In this document: positions 23,010 to 63,908 of the stretch, piece by piece
Layout of the letters: the number at the start of each line of letters is the position of its first letter
Position numbering within the stretch: position 1 is the stretch's first letter
Origin: Syngnathus acus
Lineage: Eukaryota; Chordata; Actinopteri; Syngnathiformes; Syngnathidae
Direction: 5' to 3'
Assembly: GCF_901709675.1 (NCBI RefSeq)
Contig: NC_051103.1
Span: 4,387,501-4,451,500 of the forward strand
Length of the DNA stretch: 64,000 nt
Notes under the pieces: generated by a model
The model's input: the letters and a program-made list of their open reading frames with translations, nothing else
What the model was told of the DNA's origin: nothing
Databases searched by the model: none
Program-made: the position numbers and the translations under genes

Positions 23010-23175
23010 ACCCGCTTTGCATTGTGGGCTCGTCTCCGCTCCCCACGTGTCCGTGTGGATCCCAGTCAACATGGTTCCCACTTCATGTGTGTTTGTGCTT
23101 CTTCCACTGTGCTGTCCGCGTTGTCGGACAGATGTCACGTTTCTGAGATAGCTGAACACACTCGGAAAAGTGCAG
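23010..23175 (+). promoter_or_regulatory. polr3e: Probable polr3e promoter and non-coding first exon
   Basis: A moderately CpG-rich segment ends in the donor TGCAG/GTAAAC at 23175. The coding exon starts at the acceptor CTCCTTAG (exon from 24070) 17 bases before the ATG, so an upstream leader exon is needed. The 5' border is approximate. Confidence 0.4.
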
Positions 23176-24086
23176 GTAAACGTATATCAGGATGGTACAA
23201 TATTCTAGGGGGGCTAATTTACGCTTAAAAGCAAGCCCCCGTCCGCTAGCTTGATGTTATTTCAACCGGCGTGTGTGAGGCAAAGCTAAGTAGCTAGGCT
23301 AAAGTTGCTAACCAGTGGCTACTTTAACTCATTTGTCACGTTTACGAATATTACTAGAACATAGAACTTTACGTGGTCTTCGTGCAGCTGGTTTTACAAT
23401 ACACACGGTGTTATATTTTGCTTCTTGGTTTTTCACTAGTTTGGCGGAGTTAAGTGCAGGCCTTCTGGGCAATTTGCTGTGTTTTGCTATTGTGCGAACA
23501 CACCTCAAAATGTATATATTATGGAGAATGATGATTCAAAAGGCATTATAATCAATAATAATCGCTGCCCAGTGTTGTGAGTTAGATTGTTTAAATGTTT
23601 TTAGACCTTGGAATGTAATTTGAATTCGATTACGGGACCTTGCATCATCATTTTGACCTCATCATTATCAGTGTTTACCTGCTTCCCTCAGCATTTTAGA
23701 CCTGAGCCGTCACGTAAATGTTCTTTCTAGACTCAAATACAGCTTTTTCACGTATAGCAGTTGATTTTCTTGAAGTTGAAACATTGTTTGCGCTGCTGCT
23801 GCTGCCTACAGAATTGGGGAAAATGTTAAATTAAAGCTGTTTTGTCTCCTTTTGAAATTGAGATGGAAAATTGAGTTTTTGACATTTTTTTTCGCACATA
23901 TTTGGTTCTCTGTATTATCTGTCCCAGTATTAAGTGTAAAATTAAACAAATTTGTATTTGCCTATTTTCAAATATGTGTCTACTGTAATCATGAATGACA
24001 GCTAATCGCTCTGTTTTTAATTGTTAAAAAAAAAAAATCTCTTTAAAAGGTTGGATTTACTCTCCTTAGATCACCTTCCCTAAAAT

Positions 24087-27000
24087 ATGGCCAGCGGGGA
24101 TGACGACGACCCCATTATAGAGGAGGTATGTGCTCAGTGGAAAATCAAAAATACTTGCTGGTTAGTCAAGCGGCACTGATCACTTTTTTTTTTTGCCATT
24201 GCAGATTGACGTCTATCTCGCCAAAAGCCTTGCAGAGAAACTTTATCTACTCCAGGTGGGTTTAGTTGGTATTGCATCCCATGCAAATTAGTTGCCACCA
24301 TGGAAGGTCTTTAGCTAAAATAGCTGATGTATAATAGAAAGCCCTTGCTGTCATGAATTATCTCCCATTCCAGTACCCCGTGCGACCATCCACTATGACC
24401 TACGACGATGTCAACATTCTGGCTGCTAAGATCAAAACGAAACAGCAACGGGTAAAATGAAAACCTGACTTTACTTAAAAACTATTCCCTTTAGTCTTAA
24501 TTGTGGCGCTGGCTTTTTGTTAGGTGGAGTTGCAGATGGGTATGGACACCAAGAGCCCCAACTACTGCAGCAGCAAGGGCGAGCAGATTGCACTGAACGT
24601 GGACGGCACTGGCTATGAGGAAAGCAACACGTATTCAGTGTACGTTTTGCGGCGAGTTGACCTTGTTGGCGAGCATTTTGACTGTGTCGCGTGTTATGCT
24701 GGAACATCTCCACTAGATGTCGCAGTGCACAATTCAGTGGCCCTCCTAACAAGAATTCACAAACACAGAATTGCCCTTTTCCACTCCCTAAGGAAATTTC
24801 TAACAATGTGTATTTTTATGCTTTCTTAGGTGTCACTGAACAAAATACATTTTCTTATTGTATTCAATAAAACAGCAATTTAGAGGTAGTGGAAGTCAAT
24901 TCACATTCATTGATGTCTTTTGTGCAGGAAACTGATGGACAATCAGACCTTCTCGTCTATCCAGGCCACCACCAACACTTCCCGATACGCCGCTGGCATC
25001 TTTCGAAAAGGTCTTAATTTGTTTTGTTTCTTAAAAAAAACTTCAAAATGGTATGTGTAAGAAAAATGTCCAGATGGATACATGGTGGTCATTTAAGAAT
25101 TTCCTTATTTTAAATAACATAGGTGAAACCATTTGGTTCTTTCTGATTGTTTTGATTGAATTGTGGTTGTTGTCCACAGGTGAGCTTCACTTGACGCCGC
25201 TGACAGGGATCCTGCAGATGAGGCCCAGCTTTGCATACCTGGACAAGGCCGATAACAAAACCCGAGAGCGAGAGGCGGACAACGAGGGTACCACTTTAGT
25301 TTGTCCGTCCCTCTATTTGTCTTTTCTTTTCTTCTATTTGCTGTATTCCTTCCACACAGGTGGAGACTCGTCCCAGGAAGAAGGCGAGGAAGAAGCCAAA
25401 GCCGTTTCGGTGAGTGCTCGCGTTTGCACACAAACAAGTGCCACCCCATCAACTCAAAGCTTGTCACGATCTAACTTCACAACCACCCTAACCCCCCCTC
25501 GTACCCTCAGGTGAGGTACTCTCGGCCAGAGTCGGAGCAAGCGCGGCAGAGGAGGATCCAGTCGTATGAGTTCCTCCAGAAGAAGCAGGCCGAAGAGCCC
25601 TGGATCCATTTGCAGTATCACGGCGTCAGGGTAACTTGTCACCACGAGTAGCCGCCAAGTATCGTCAGAATTGCTACTAATAAGTCCGCCATTTTGTTTG
25701 CCTCAGGACGGGCGGTCGGAACATGAACGTCAGTATTTGTTCAGTCAGCATATGGACGCCTCTGACAACACTGAGCTGGTTAAAACGCCCAAGTGAGTTC
25801 TCCAACGCGTCTTTTACGTCACGTGTCCAAGTTGGGAAGCGGATTTTCCTCAATGTGCCCTTTGGACCATTTATTTACTCAACTTCCTTGCAGACATTTC
25901 TCTTCCACAGTATTAATCAAATATGAGGTCTACGTCGTCGTTATGTAAACTTAGCAGACCTATCAATAATTACACCGGTGCATTGAACATAAAATGGAGC
26001 TCCATTACAATCTGATGTCTCCATAAAAAGAAAATAATAATACAGCATAATTGTTCATTTGGATGACTTTCTGTATGTTGCAATAACTATGAAAATTCTT
26101 TGTCCCGTCAGGGAATACCTTACTATGCTGATGCCGCCTCCAGCAGAGGAAAAAGTGTAGGTCTTCATCTTTTATTTCTCACCGTCGATTTGGCACAAGG
26201 ATGTTCACCACCCGCCGTCTTGTTCTCCGCCCTAGCGTGAAGCCGGTCGGCCCGAGCAACGTGCTCTCCATGGCCCAGCTGCGCACGCTGCCGCTCGGCG
26301 AACAGATCAAGACTCTGATGAAGAACGGTGAGCAAACAACACAAATGAATGGCATTAGCGCTCGCGTGCAGTTACGTTATCAAGACAATAAGGACTGTTT
26401 CTGAATATTTGTACAGTCTCAAGTCACAATATGATAGTTACACATGCCGCTTGCTGGCTTGTATTTGTTTTTGTCCTTGTGTGCATGTCTGCAGTCAAGG
26501 TGATCCAGTTCGCCAGCCTGATGGGTCTTTTGGCGTCAGGCACCGACTCTACTGCAGTGCTGCGCTGCATCCAGCAGGTGGCGCTGCTAGTCCAGGGCAA
26601 CTGGGTGGTGAAGAGGTAACAAGGCCCAGCTAGCTCAGTGACAATCAGATTTGCTTGGTTTCAAGCTTTCGGTGTGTCCTTTCAGTGACGTCCTGTATCC
26701 CAAAAACACGTGCAGTCCTCACAGCGGCGTCGCAGCGGATGTGCTGTGTCGGGGGCGAGACTTTGTGGTGAAGAATTCTTACGTTGTTTAAGTTTGCTAG
26801 AAAACATTTGTGAAGCCTTGGAATTAACTGCATGTCTTCATACTTCACTCATAAAATCTGATTTGATAAGTCAGTGTGTTTTTCCCATTTTTTTTATTTT
26901 TTCTTTATACTTAACAGATGTGGCGGTTTACGCTGGAGCGCTCCCTGATGAGGAAGGAAGTGGCGGCTGTGATCAAAGTAAGCCCTGGTGGTTTAATTAG

Positions 27001-28869
27001 CCTTATGTAGCTACCTTAGGTAATAAATATGAACAAAACAAAAGATGGTCAAACTGAATAATTCTGTTGAACGTAATGTAAATGTGTTTCCTCACCTTGC
27101 AGCTTCCTCCGGAGGACGTGAAGGATTTTCTGGAGCAGGTGGCGGTGCCGCGTGTCAACCGCGGCTGGGAGTTCCTGCTTCCCGCCGACACCAACTTTGT
27201 CAAGAAGCACGCCGACGTGGCCCAGCGGCAGCACATGCTGTGGCAGGGCATCCAGAGCAAGTGGGTCGTGCCTCAAGTTTTCCCTGAGGAAATTTTTTCA
27301 ACTTATATTTTTGGTCTCTTGACTTTCAAGGTTGGAAAAGGTCTTCCACTTCTCAAAGGACGACTTTGTGCCCAAGAATTCCCCGCAGTCTGGTGCGTAG
27401 TGAGCAGCTTCACGCAGTATAAACATTGACAAGTGAATAGAGCCTCCATAGAAAAATGTAAATGTCATAGCGGCTTGTTTCATACTTGACTTGAAACTAC
27501 CAGAGCCAAATCGCTGATTGCTTTTTTAAAATAAATGGACAATAGAGCTGATTCAGATTCTCACGGTATGGTATTTGGAATATCAGTGTCGTAAGCTTTG
27601 GGTGTGTGCTCTCGCAGCGCCGGTCCACATCAGTGGCGAGCAGCGGCTCAAGTCGGCCAAGGACCGTGCGCAGGAGAAGCAGGCTTCTCTCCAAAAGGAG
27701 CTGGATGCCAAGCGAGCAGGAAGCAGCGGCTCTGACATCCCCATCAAACAGGAGCCCCCAAGTGACGGCGAGCCCGAGCCCATGGACACGTCCTCTCCTC
27801 CGCCGTCCTGTTCGGGCATCCCTAACGGCTCGCTCAATGGCTACGCTGGCATGGAGTGCGTAAACGGCGGCACCCTCAGTAACGTGCCCTCGCCGCGACT
27901 GCTGGACTTTGTGACAGAGACCTTCGGGAAGAATCCCGTCTTGACGCTGAATGAGCTCAAGAGGCTCTTCAGCCTCCACCTGGCCACCGTGCCGGCGGGG
28001 CACATTCCTTTCGGACCTGTGTCGGACCACATGCTGCAGGACGCCGTGCTGCTCAGCCGCTGCAAACGGATCATGGTGCCTGTGCGTATTTTAAGCATTT
28101 TGAAAAAAAATCAAATTTCTCGAAACTGTCTTTTAGTAATTTCAGAAAGCTACTACTTTTTAATTTCGTTTGCTTTGAAATGTTCTTAAATCTTTTGGTT
28201 GCAATTGTGCTTAAACGTCAGTAGTACATTTAACAATTTTTATTTAAAAGTAGCTTAATTTGTTCTGTGAATGTTATCAGTGGTTCTATTTGTTAATGCT
28301 TTTCGATTTTGTGTGAAGCACATTGAGTTGCACTTTAAATGAAATTTAAATACATATCGTTGCCTTGCCAAAACCTAACAGTTTCTCCTCTAAATGTAGT
28401 TCCCCGCTTTGACCACAGCTTCTGCCGACGAGCAAAAGGTGTTCGGCTTGTGGGAGACCGGAGAAGACGTGGACAAGGTAAACTGAAAGGGTGGGGTGTG
28501 TGGGGGGGGGTAGTACAATGGATAAGTTCCACTGTAACAAAAGTAATCAAAAGCTAATCTTTACAATAAGTTCATTTATTTATTGGGAGCAGCACCGGCG
28601 CCTGCTCTACGAGATGTTCACCAAATCGTACCACGTGAGACGGAGCGCAGTGCAAGCCCGGCTCAGTGAAGAGTTTGGCGACGTCTCCAAGGCTGACGTG
28701 GACCGGCTGCTCAAGGTGAGCGAGCACCTTCCACCAAGACGGGTAGTGGGTTCTTTCATCCGTATATTATTTAAAAAACAGTCAAATGATCGTTTTAATA
28801 TTTTTTAATCAGGAATGCTGCAGCAGTCATGCCGGCATGTGGTACCTGAAGGGAACCATCCAATCCTGA
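24087..28869 (+). CDS. polr3e: Polr3e, RNA polymerase III subunit RPC5
   Basis: RPC5 is a Pol III-specific subunit that pairs with RPC4 in initiation and termination of tRNA, 5S and U6 transcription. Twenty coding exons: 24087-24125, 24205-24255, 24374-24451, 24524-24639, 24928-25010, 25180-25287, 25360-25409, 25511-25630, 25707-25792, 26112-26156, 26236-26327, 26495-26615, 26686-26767, 26918-26977, 27103-27260, 27331-27392, 27618-28081, 28400-28477, 28593-28715, 28813-28869; 690 residues (human about 708), all phases consistent. Recognisable segments: EIDVYLAKSLAEKLYLLQYPVRP (dimerisation domain; conserved throughout), KGEQIALNVDG, GELHLTPL-GILQMRPSFAYLDKAD, SRPESEQARQRR, NVLSMAQLRTLPL, LVQGNWVVKS, a proline/acid-rich linker with KQEPPSDGEPEPMDTS, and the C-terminal winged-helix region ending GGMWYLKGT-like (AGMWYLKGTIQS). 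It lies next to a Pol III target gene, tRNA-Leu. Confidence 0.96.
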
Positions 28870-29373
28870 CCCAAGCAGCCCGCCCCCAAGGGTACTTTTA
28901 GCCAAACACAGTGTCCCAAGGGAGCACGGCCGAGGTGAGAGCCGGTCGCGGCTGGTCACGACAATGATGGCTCCATCGTCTGTCGCTGGGAACGATGAAA
29001 AGAGGTGTTTGAAGGAGAAACACGCGAAACACATAATGCCTCATTATTTAAGGATTATTTTTTTTCTGATGGATGTTTCTGAAGGCAAAACGGCTGCCAT
29101 TTTGCGTTCATCTATTAACATGTGGACATACTAGAATGCAGCAATCCACCAGACACAAATAGCTTCAGTCCTAGAAATCACCTGAAGGCACTTTTTCTTT
29201 TATCACTAACCCCAAAACAAGACTGAAACCGTTAAAAGGTTAATTTCCAAATGATCGCATCGCTCGCTGCCTCTGGTCAGAATGGCAGTGATTCAAAAGA
29301 CGGGACAAACCTTTGACAGCTGCATTTTGTTTCCTTTTCGATTGAATATTAAAAAAAACGGTTGTGGCTGATC

Positions 29374-29379
29374 AATAAA
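29374..29379 (+). other. polr3e: polr3e poly(A) signal
   Basis: AATAAA 505 bp after the stop codon is the best candidate for the polr3e 3' end. Confidence 0.55.
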
Positions 29380-29584
29380 AGCAAATAATGAAAAACATTT
29401 GATGAAAGACGTCATGATTCATCAGTTTAGTGAGTGGGTTAGCCATTGTTGTTGTAAGTATTAAAAACTGGAACAAATGCCGAAGGCCCGCGCTATCTCT
29501 GCACTGATTGCAAGGTCGTCAAAGCAGTCACCTGGTGGCGCTCGTGTGCAAAGCGGCGTTGGACAAGCAGGAGAAGAAGGTTGC

Positions 29585-29703
29585 CATGGATTGGCGGACG
29601 TGACGTCAGGCCCTTAGGTAAATTGATGACCGGTGTGCACGAAAGGAGTTATTAAACACAGGTGAAGCAAAATGGCGTCCTCTCGCGTGGCCACTTCGCA
29701 GGT
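29585..29703 (+). promoter_or_regulatory. Orphan promoter-like block with a possible first exon
   Basis: An inverted CCAAT box (ATTGG, about 29590) and a perfect CRE (TGACGTCA, 29601-29608) precede an ATG at about 29673. It opens a ten-codon frame (MASSRVATSQ) ending in a strong donor, CGCAG/GTAGGT. An acceptor-like TTTGCTGCAG lies about 140 bp downstream and opens an unrecognised frame to about 30046. I do not recognise a protein. It could be the first exon of an unknown small gene, an alternative promoter of a non-coding RNA, or chance. Confidence 0.25.
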
Positions 29704-30049
29704 AGGTCTGCTCACGAGCGAACGTTTGTCGTTTGCTGCCGTTTCTCACGATGCCTTTTCTCGTTCCAGGATTTTCACACTTGAGGAACGCGACAGCGTT
29801 TGAGCAAAGCACAGTAAAGTCACAGTTCACTTCCATTTGCTGCAGGTAGTACGGTGGGCTCTTTGGATTTTGTGCCATTATTTCGAATGTTCGAGCAACC
29901 TGGCTAATACACAACACTACATTGTTTTCAGGCGGCACGCTGTCGCCCTCTCCTGGTCAGCATGTGAAATGCAGTTGGTGACAACTTCTGGGAATCCCAA
30001 TCAAATAGAACCGTGTTTCCATTTTCGTTGGAGGACTAAATATTGAAAA

Positions 30050-31478
30050 TCAAATTGTAGATTGACTTTTCTCTCCTCTTATCAGACAAAAAACCCCGAG
30101 AAATATTATATTTCAATTTTAGTGTTCCTAATTCAAAACGAAAATCAAATATCCAGTCATTTTTCCATTTTTAATATCTGCTTCCAAATGAAATATCCAA
30201 TGACCAAAAGAGACACGGACCCTCCACCACAAAACACACACAACCTGCCAGTTTTACATTCCAGTGAATCGCGTAAAACACAACACAATATAAAGGCGGG
30301 TGATTATTTGAATTGTTCTATAGTAGGTTTAATCAGATATTGAAATTGTAAACATTGCAGATTAGCAGTCAATTCATATTGCGAATCGAGCTCTGGTCTG
30401 TTTTTGAACAATTCAGTCCCACTAATTTACATGTCCAAGTCAACATGTATTGTCCATTTCTTTTATCAAATAAATATTAAAATTAGCCCAAGGGGGTTAA
30501 TTGTGTAAAACAATAGACTAATATGTGCTAATATGAAAAATGGAGACAAAACAATGAGTGTTATCTTCATGTGTTCATTTCAATCCAGCCAGTATTTCTA
30601 TACATCTACATATATATTTATACTGAAGTCCCTATATACATAGCATGTATGTACAACAACTTATTTACAGTCTTTTTTTTTTTTTTTTTGCGTGTGTCAA
30701 GTGAGAGATATATCTGGTCCCATGATTGAAAGCTTCTCCTTGCCCACATGGGTGTCAAGTAAAAAGCTTTTGCAAGAAATAGATCTGTATCATAAATACT
30801 CTGCTGAAAATAAACAGGATGCTTTGCACATCTATGCCTTCACATGTGGTCATCATCCATGTAGAAAAAAAGTGCATCCATCAACTGGGACAAAAATAGT
30901 AGGGCCCCCTCTTGGTGATGTGAGCATGTTTTCTTCTCGTTCACCTGAATGACCTTCTCGATCAAGGGGTTCTTCTCAAAGTGTGGTGCGCAAGCTCCCT
31001 CTAGCGGTACACGAAGGAAACACTGATTTAAATGGTCAATCTGTGTACGTTACAGCGTCTTAAACGTCTTTTTCGAATGTATTATGAGTTCTCCTGTCAA
31101 TATAAAATACGATCTGATGTTTGATTGGAAATCATAAACTCTGCAAATGTACAGTATAGACAATAAATAGTTTTCACTAAATTAATTTTAACCACCAAGA
31201 TGTTTTTTTGTTTTGTTTGTTATTCGGCTAAGTATCTACAACGTGCATGTCGGTTGATAATACGCACGCGCACACACATGCAGTGCACACTCAGGCTGAT
31301 GTCCATGCCGAGAGGGGAATAGTTGTCGATATTCCTTGCAGAAGATTGGCGCGCTTGTGTGTTCCTTGTCTGGCGTTCAAGTCATCAAATAAGGCAAATA
31401 GAAACCAAAAAGAGGGGGGCAATCCAAATGCAGGAATACATTAGGGGAGAAGGAGGAAGGAGGGGAGAGGCTGCGGCG
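30050..31478. other. Region including the arhgap44 3' UTR
   Basis: No coding exon is recognised. The right-hand part must hold the 3' UTR of arhgap44 (minus, stop at 31479-31481). No clear AATAAA on the minus strand marks its end. A fragment at about 30970-31020 (CTCCCTCTAGCGGTACACG) resembles a dispersed fish repeat. Confidence 0.35.
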
Positions 31479-44905
<13,427 letters not shown>

Positions 44906-45663
44906 CTTGTCGTCGTCTTCTGCGCCACACAAGCTCCGCGGGGTCTCATGGATGACGTCCGCCGCCGTTACATCCACGCCGAGCAACCGCTTCTGGCTTC
45001 ATTGCAGCAGCGGCGACGAAGGACGACGACGCGGGCGGACGGCCGGCGTGTGTCCGTGGGTCGCCTCCCTCACTCGCTGCTCCCGAGGTGTTCACGGTGG
45101 TGCTTGTCGACCGAATTTGGACGTCCGTGCTCGGCCACTGACAGCTCTCGCTCTCCCTCCCACTTGCGCTTGACGCTGGTGCCGCGGTGCATCATGGGAG
45201 GTGAAGTCCATCAAATCAAGAACGTTCAGTTGAGCCCAGTAGCACTGTCATTGAAAGTGTCGAACAAAACATTTGTCTTAATAAATGCATATAAACTTTG
45301 AGATGTCATATCCAGGTCCAAAAAGTAGAAACCCTGCCAAATATTGGGTTTTAGTCAAAGGTGCTTATTAACCGACAGTTAAACCGGTTCAGAACAGGTA
45401 CTACACTAAGTTGTGTATGGTGAAATTACACTGTTACGCCGCTAAACGGCGCTAATGAACCAATCGTTCGTCTCTGATAATCAGCGAAGGTGAAGAAGAA
45501 GGAAAACCGAAGCCCACAAGTAAACTTGTTGAATGACAACCAAACTATTAACTTTTCACATTTTCATCGCTGACGTTACTTCACCCCGCTGACAAGTCAA
45601 CACACTTCGGCGTACCGCTGCGGCGTCTCCGGCATTACTCTGCGCGGTTAGGAGCCAACGAAA
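44906..45663. promoter_or_regulatory. Divergent arhgap44/stx4 promoter region
   Basis: The arhgap44 ATG (44905, minus) and stx4 ATG (45664, plus) are 758 bp apart, head to head. The first 270 bp are CpG-rich and should hold the arhgap44 5' UTR. The last 100 bp (about 45580-45663) are also CpG-rich and should hold the stx4 leader. Open frames on plus across this region are products of base composition. No TATA box is seen at either side. Confidence 0.55.
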
Positions 45664-48098
45664 ATGCGGGATCGAACTAAAGAATTGGGCAACGTAAGTG
45701 TGAGAAATACTACTGGACTGCAGGAGTGTTTAGCATTAGCACGCTAGCATGCATTTTAGCACCCAATCGAATAACGGTCGCACATTTTATCTTTCACCAC
45801 GCGACAACTTTCCCATTGGGACAGAATCGAAATGAGTTTGAAATGCCCTTAAGACAATTTGACCTTTAGTTTTGTCTCGACGTCCGCTTTGGGCGTTGTT
45901 TTATCGGCGACTTCCGTTGGAGGATGTGCAAGGGCAGTCGGACAGTCGTAGTTCTGTATCAAGGCACATCATGATTTGCATACGAAAAATCTATATACGT
46001 CACAAAAACTGGACATTCGGGTTAAACGTACTTTTTGATATGTAGTGGAGAAGCTCATACAATTATGTCACTTTAGACTGGGGCAATATTGCAAATACAG
46101 TATTTTGATGTAAACAAAAAACTTACGGTCAATTAACCCTGCAAAATCGAAACAATTTACACACAAAAAAAACCTAACTAAAATTAACCCTGCAAAGCTT
46201 TAATTTATACACAACCCTGCCTAAAAATCAAATAAACTGCAAATTCAAATTCTTAAACAACTTTGTTGTCTCACTATGGCCGTTTACTTTTTCCATGTTC
46301 GCAGAAAGGCAATGCTTCAGACGATGAGGATGAGGGCAAATCGCTGATGATCAAACCTGGAAGCTCCTCAGCCAAGGAGGAAAAGGACAATGAGAGTTTC
46401 CTTAAAAAGGTGAAGAACATTTTTCACGAGGTTGTAAGTGACTTAGAACAGTGGATCTTAAACTGGGTTGTTTGTCGTGTGCAGGTACAAGAAATCCACG
46501 AGGGTCTCTTCAGCCTGAAGAGAATGGTGTGCGATCTCGAGAACAAGCAGAAAACGGTTCTGGGCGTGGCGCTGCCAGAGGAGGGTGAGATGTGCTTGTT
46601 GTGTTTTTATGTGCAATGTGTGTAATGTACACAAATTAGACACAACTTCGTTTCTAAGGCGTGCTGTCATCTTTACAGGTATGAAGAAAGAGCTGCAGAC
46701 GCTACGAGACGAGATCAAGACGCTGGCCAGTCAAGTCCAAAAGAAACTGAAGAGTAAATGTCACACTTGAAATTAACTGGAGTTAAGAGGTTTAAGTTTC
46801 TCCGATGACATGCACCGCTTCCATTAACAACATGGCCACATTCAGGAATCATTTTATCAGAAAATTTGAGATGGTTTTTCTCCCTGTGTGTGATTGACTG
46901 CTTGTTAATGCAACGCAGGCATCGAGTCCAAGAAGGGAGACGACGATAACAAATATGTGTCCGTCAATGTTCGCATGCAGCGAACACAGGTGATGCCATG
47001 CATTCTTTTTTTTTTTTATAGATCTACTCCTAAGCATTTTTTGAACTGATATTTCCTCTCTCCATATTTGTTTTGTGCACAGCATGCCATCCTGTCCAGG
47101 GAGTTTGTGGAACTAATGGGCCACTGCAACACCATCCAGGCACAGTACCGAGACCGCAACGTGGAGAGGATACAGAGGCAACTCCGAATTAGTGAGTTGC
47201 ACGCATTGTGCCACCTCTCGGCCGCTATTAGTTACTCATGAGATTATTTATAAACAATTTTATCTTCTTTTTATAGCTGGCACAAAAGTGACAGACGAGG
47301 AGCTTGATTCAATGCTGGAAAGCGGCCAGACAGACGTTTTCACACAAAATGTGAGTATGGGATGAATGTGTTGAGAATTTATGTATAATAAATTTTATAT
47401 TAGATATTATACTACCGATGTAATTTATTGCTCGTTTGTTAAAAATGAAAATATTACATTTAAAATCCCAATATTTGGGAAAAGAAATCCCTACTGGATT
47501 ATTTCTCAAAATCGTATAACGTATGAAATATTTTATAGGTATTATATTGGCAAAATATTTGGATCTGTCTCTGTATTCCTAAAACCAAGTTTTTTATTTG
47601 TGGGGCAGATCCTGAGCGACGCCAAGGCGACCAAACAAGCACTGAACGAGATCGAGTCACGGCACGACGAGATCCTCAAGCTGGAACGAAGCATCAGAGA
47701 TCTTCACGACATGTTTCAGTACTTGGCCATGGAGGTGGAGGCTCAGGTGTGACATTCAACTTCTTACACACACAACACAAACACTCACGGACATGTCTGT
47801 ACATTTCATTTAAAGTGCATGTAATTACCTCTTGTGTCCCGCAGGGGGAGATGGTGAACCAGATTGAGCACAACATCAAGCAGTCATCCAACTATGTGGA
47901 AAAGGCCAAGGACAACACAGAGAAAGCAGTCACGTATCAGCAGAAAGCACGCAAGGTAATGTTGCCTACTGTTTACTTGAGAGGGGGCACACTTACACAA
48001 CACTTTTTACTCTCACGCAGAAAAAGATCTGGATCGCAATCTGCTTGGCCGTGGTCATCATCATCCTCGCCATCTCGCTGGCCGCCACCTTCTCCTGA
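45664..48098 (+). CDS. stx4: Stx4, syntaxin-4 (plasma-membrane t-SNARE)
   Basis: Syntaxin-4 is the Qa-SNARE for constitutive and regulated exocytosis, for example GLUT4 vesicle fusion, with SNAP23 and Munc18c. Ten exons: 45664-45693, 46305-46409, 46485-46584, 46679-46753, 46919-46989, 47083-47191, 47277-47350, 47609-47746, 47845-47955, 48021-48098; 296 residues (human 297), phases consistent. [10 protein letters not shown] at the N terminus is the Munc18-binding peptide and points to STX4 rather than STX1-3. Then comes an acidic linker, the Habc helices ([27 protein letters not shown]) and the SNARE motif ([20 protein letters not shown]; zero-layer glutamine in [11 protein letters not shown], with the intron directly after that codon). 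The C-terminal membrane anchor is [19 protein letters not shown]. Confidence 0.97.
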
Positions 48099-48687
48099 CG
48101 CAGACGGCCACCTGAAGCACTTTCTCCGGCTTAGCTGGGAATGTGCCCAGCGCCTCACGTTTGCCTCTCTAATATAGTCGGCCTTCCCGGTGTCGCTCGT
48201 CCCTGTAAAAAAATTTCAATTCATCAAGAGCAGGACTGTTACACCCCCCCCCCCTCCTTCCCCCGAATCAGACTGGAGCCTGACCGGCGTTGATCGATCA
48301 GTACTCAGGAACATTTTTGTTTTTTTTAGGACAAAGGGGGATTTGTTTTTTTTAATTGTACATACTGTAATGTATGGTGCTGTTCACACAAACTTTTTAA
48401 AGCAAACTGCCTTAGTGTGTAAATACAGATGTTTGTACATCCACCACCCCCTTTAATAGCATCACGGACCAGCTTTGGTATTTCTCACTTGAACTTGGGA
48501 GGTGTGAGATTCCTAAGAGCACATGAAATTCTTCTTAAATGTCTCATCGTGCACTGAAACGGTCAACTTTTTTTTCCTTCCTCTGCTTAGTCAAACTCAA
48601 GATGCAGTTGCATTGAAACAAGTTGGGAGTTTCATTTTGGGGGAAAAAAACAAGTATTGAATTGTATCACTGTTGCTTTGGTCTTAA

Positions 48688-48693
48688 AATAAA
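48688..48693 (+). other. stx4: stx4 poly(A) signal
   Basis: AATAAA about 590 bp after the stop codon, in A/T-rich sequence, is the best 3'-end candidate for stx4. Confidence 0.55.
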
Positions 48694-49027
48694 ATGCTGC
48701 CATCTTCTGTAGTTTAGTGTCATTCAACGAGAACAAGAGTACAGGTGCCCACAAATGCAAACCTTGCTAAAATAATACAAACTTTTTGACATTTAACATT
48801 TTAGAGTAATTTGATTATTTATAACAAAATAAAATAGTAAAAAAATCCACATGTGACATCTTAAATCAAATATTCAATTAGTTGTATCAAATGCCTGACC
48901 CATCCCTTGCATAAAGTATTAAGCTTTTTCAAGTTCAGTACAAAATACACAACCTAGTCTGAAAAGGAGTAGAAAGAAAACCTTAGTATTGGGGGGAAAA
49001 AAAACAAAAAAATACATTTTTGGTCTT

Positions 49028-49033
49028 TTTATT
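49028..49033 (-). other. srcap: srcap poly(A) signal
   Basis: TTTATT on plus gives AATAAA on minus, about 840 bp after the srcap stop codon. The srcap and stx4 3' ends would then be only about 330 bp apart in convergent orientation. The gap between them holds no gene. Confidence 0.45.
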
Positions 49034-49874
49034 CAATAGTAACTGTCTTAATTGTTCAAGTAAAACAATGTGGAATTATTACAAGGGATTGAAGGAATGC
49101 AACAAATAAATTTACACCCCCCCCAAAAAAAAAAAAAAAAAAAAGACCATCACCGAAACTTAAATGAACCGTCCTGCACCCTCAATCCCACACCCAAAAA
49201 TAAATTCCATCACTGGTCACCTTCCATTCACACATTTGTACTCTTTGTACTTTACACAACAAAGACGTGACATAAATCAATTTGGTAGTACGCAGAGAGG
49301 GTTTCTTGATCATTCCCAGATTTTTTTGTTTTGTTTTGCTGAGGTGGGGGGGGGATTTTTTTCACAAGAAAGAAACGCTCAACACTCCATAATCAAGTGC
49401 TCCACAAGGCAGACAACTCAGATGGGAACTTTTTCACAAGGCCCAAGAGGCACTGACGCACTAGAAACACTACAGTAACTTGGCCTCGGGGGCTGCTGGG
49501 ACCACATCACACATCTTTGCTGTGATGAGATGAACCGAAGATGGAAGAATGGAAAAGAAGTGAGATGTGCAAATAAGAAGACCAGAGAAAAAGCAAAGAA
49601 GCTCCAGCTAGAACCCATCTTTGCAAAACTTCTTCAGTCCTGAAATGATGACATTACACCGCGTACACGCTTCGCCTCCACTCGGCCACCCTGCCTGCTC
49701 GCAACGTGGATCTTTTCTACCCAGTCCGGCCCCCCTGAGCCGCCCCCCGGCCATCTTCGCGTGTAAAGGAGGGGGAGAGGGCCTAAGATGCCGGGAGGTC
49801 CCTGGGCTTATGCGGAAACCCCGAAGGTCCGGACGCGCTCTGTGTCGACACCTCATGTTCCAGGGCTCTGGCGC

Positions 49875-63908
<14,034 letters not shown>

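Noticed and set aside
45664-48098. Syntaxin-1 or -3 instead of syntaxin-4
   Set aside because: The N-terminal MRDRTKEL and the pattern of Habc and SNARE residues fit STX4; the neighbour srcap also fits the STX4 region.
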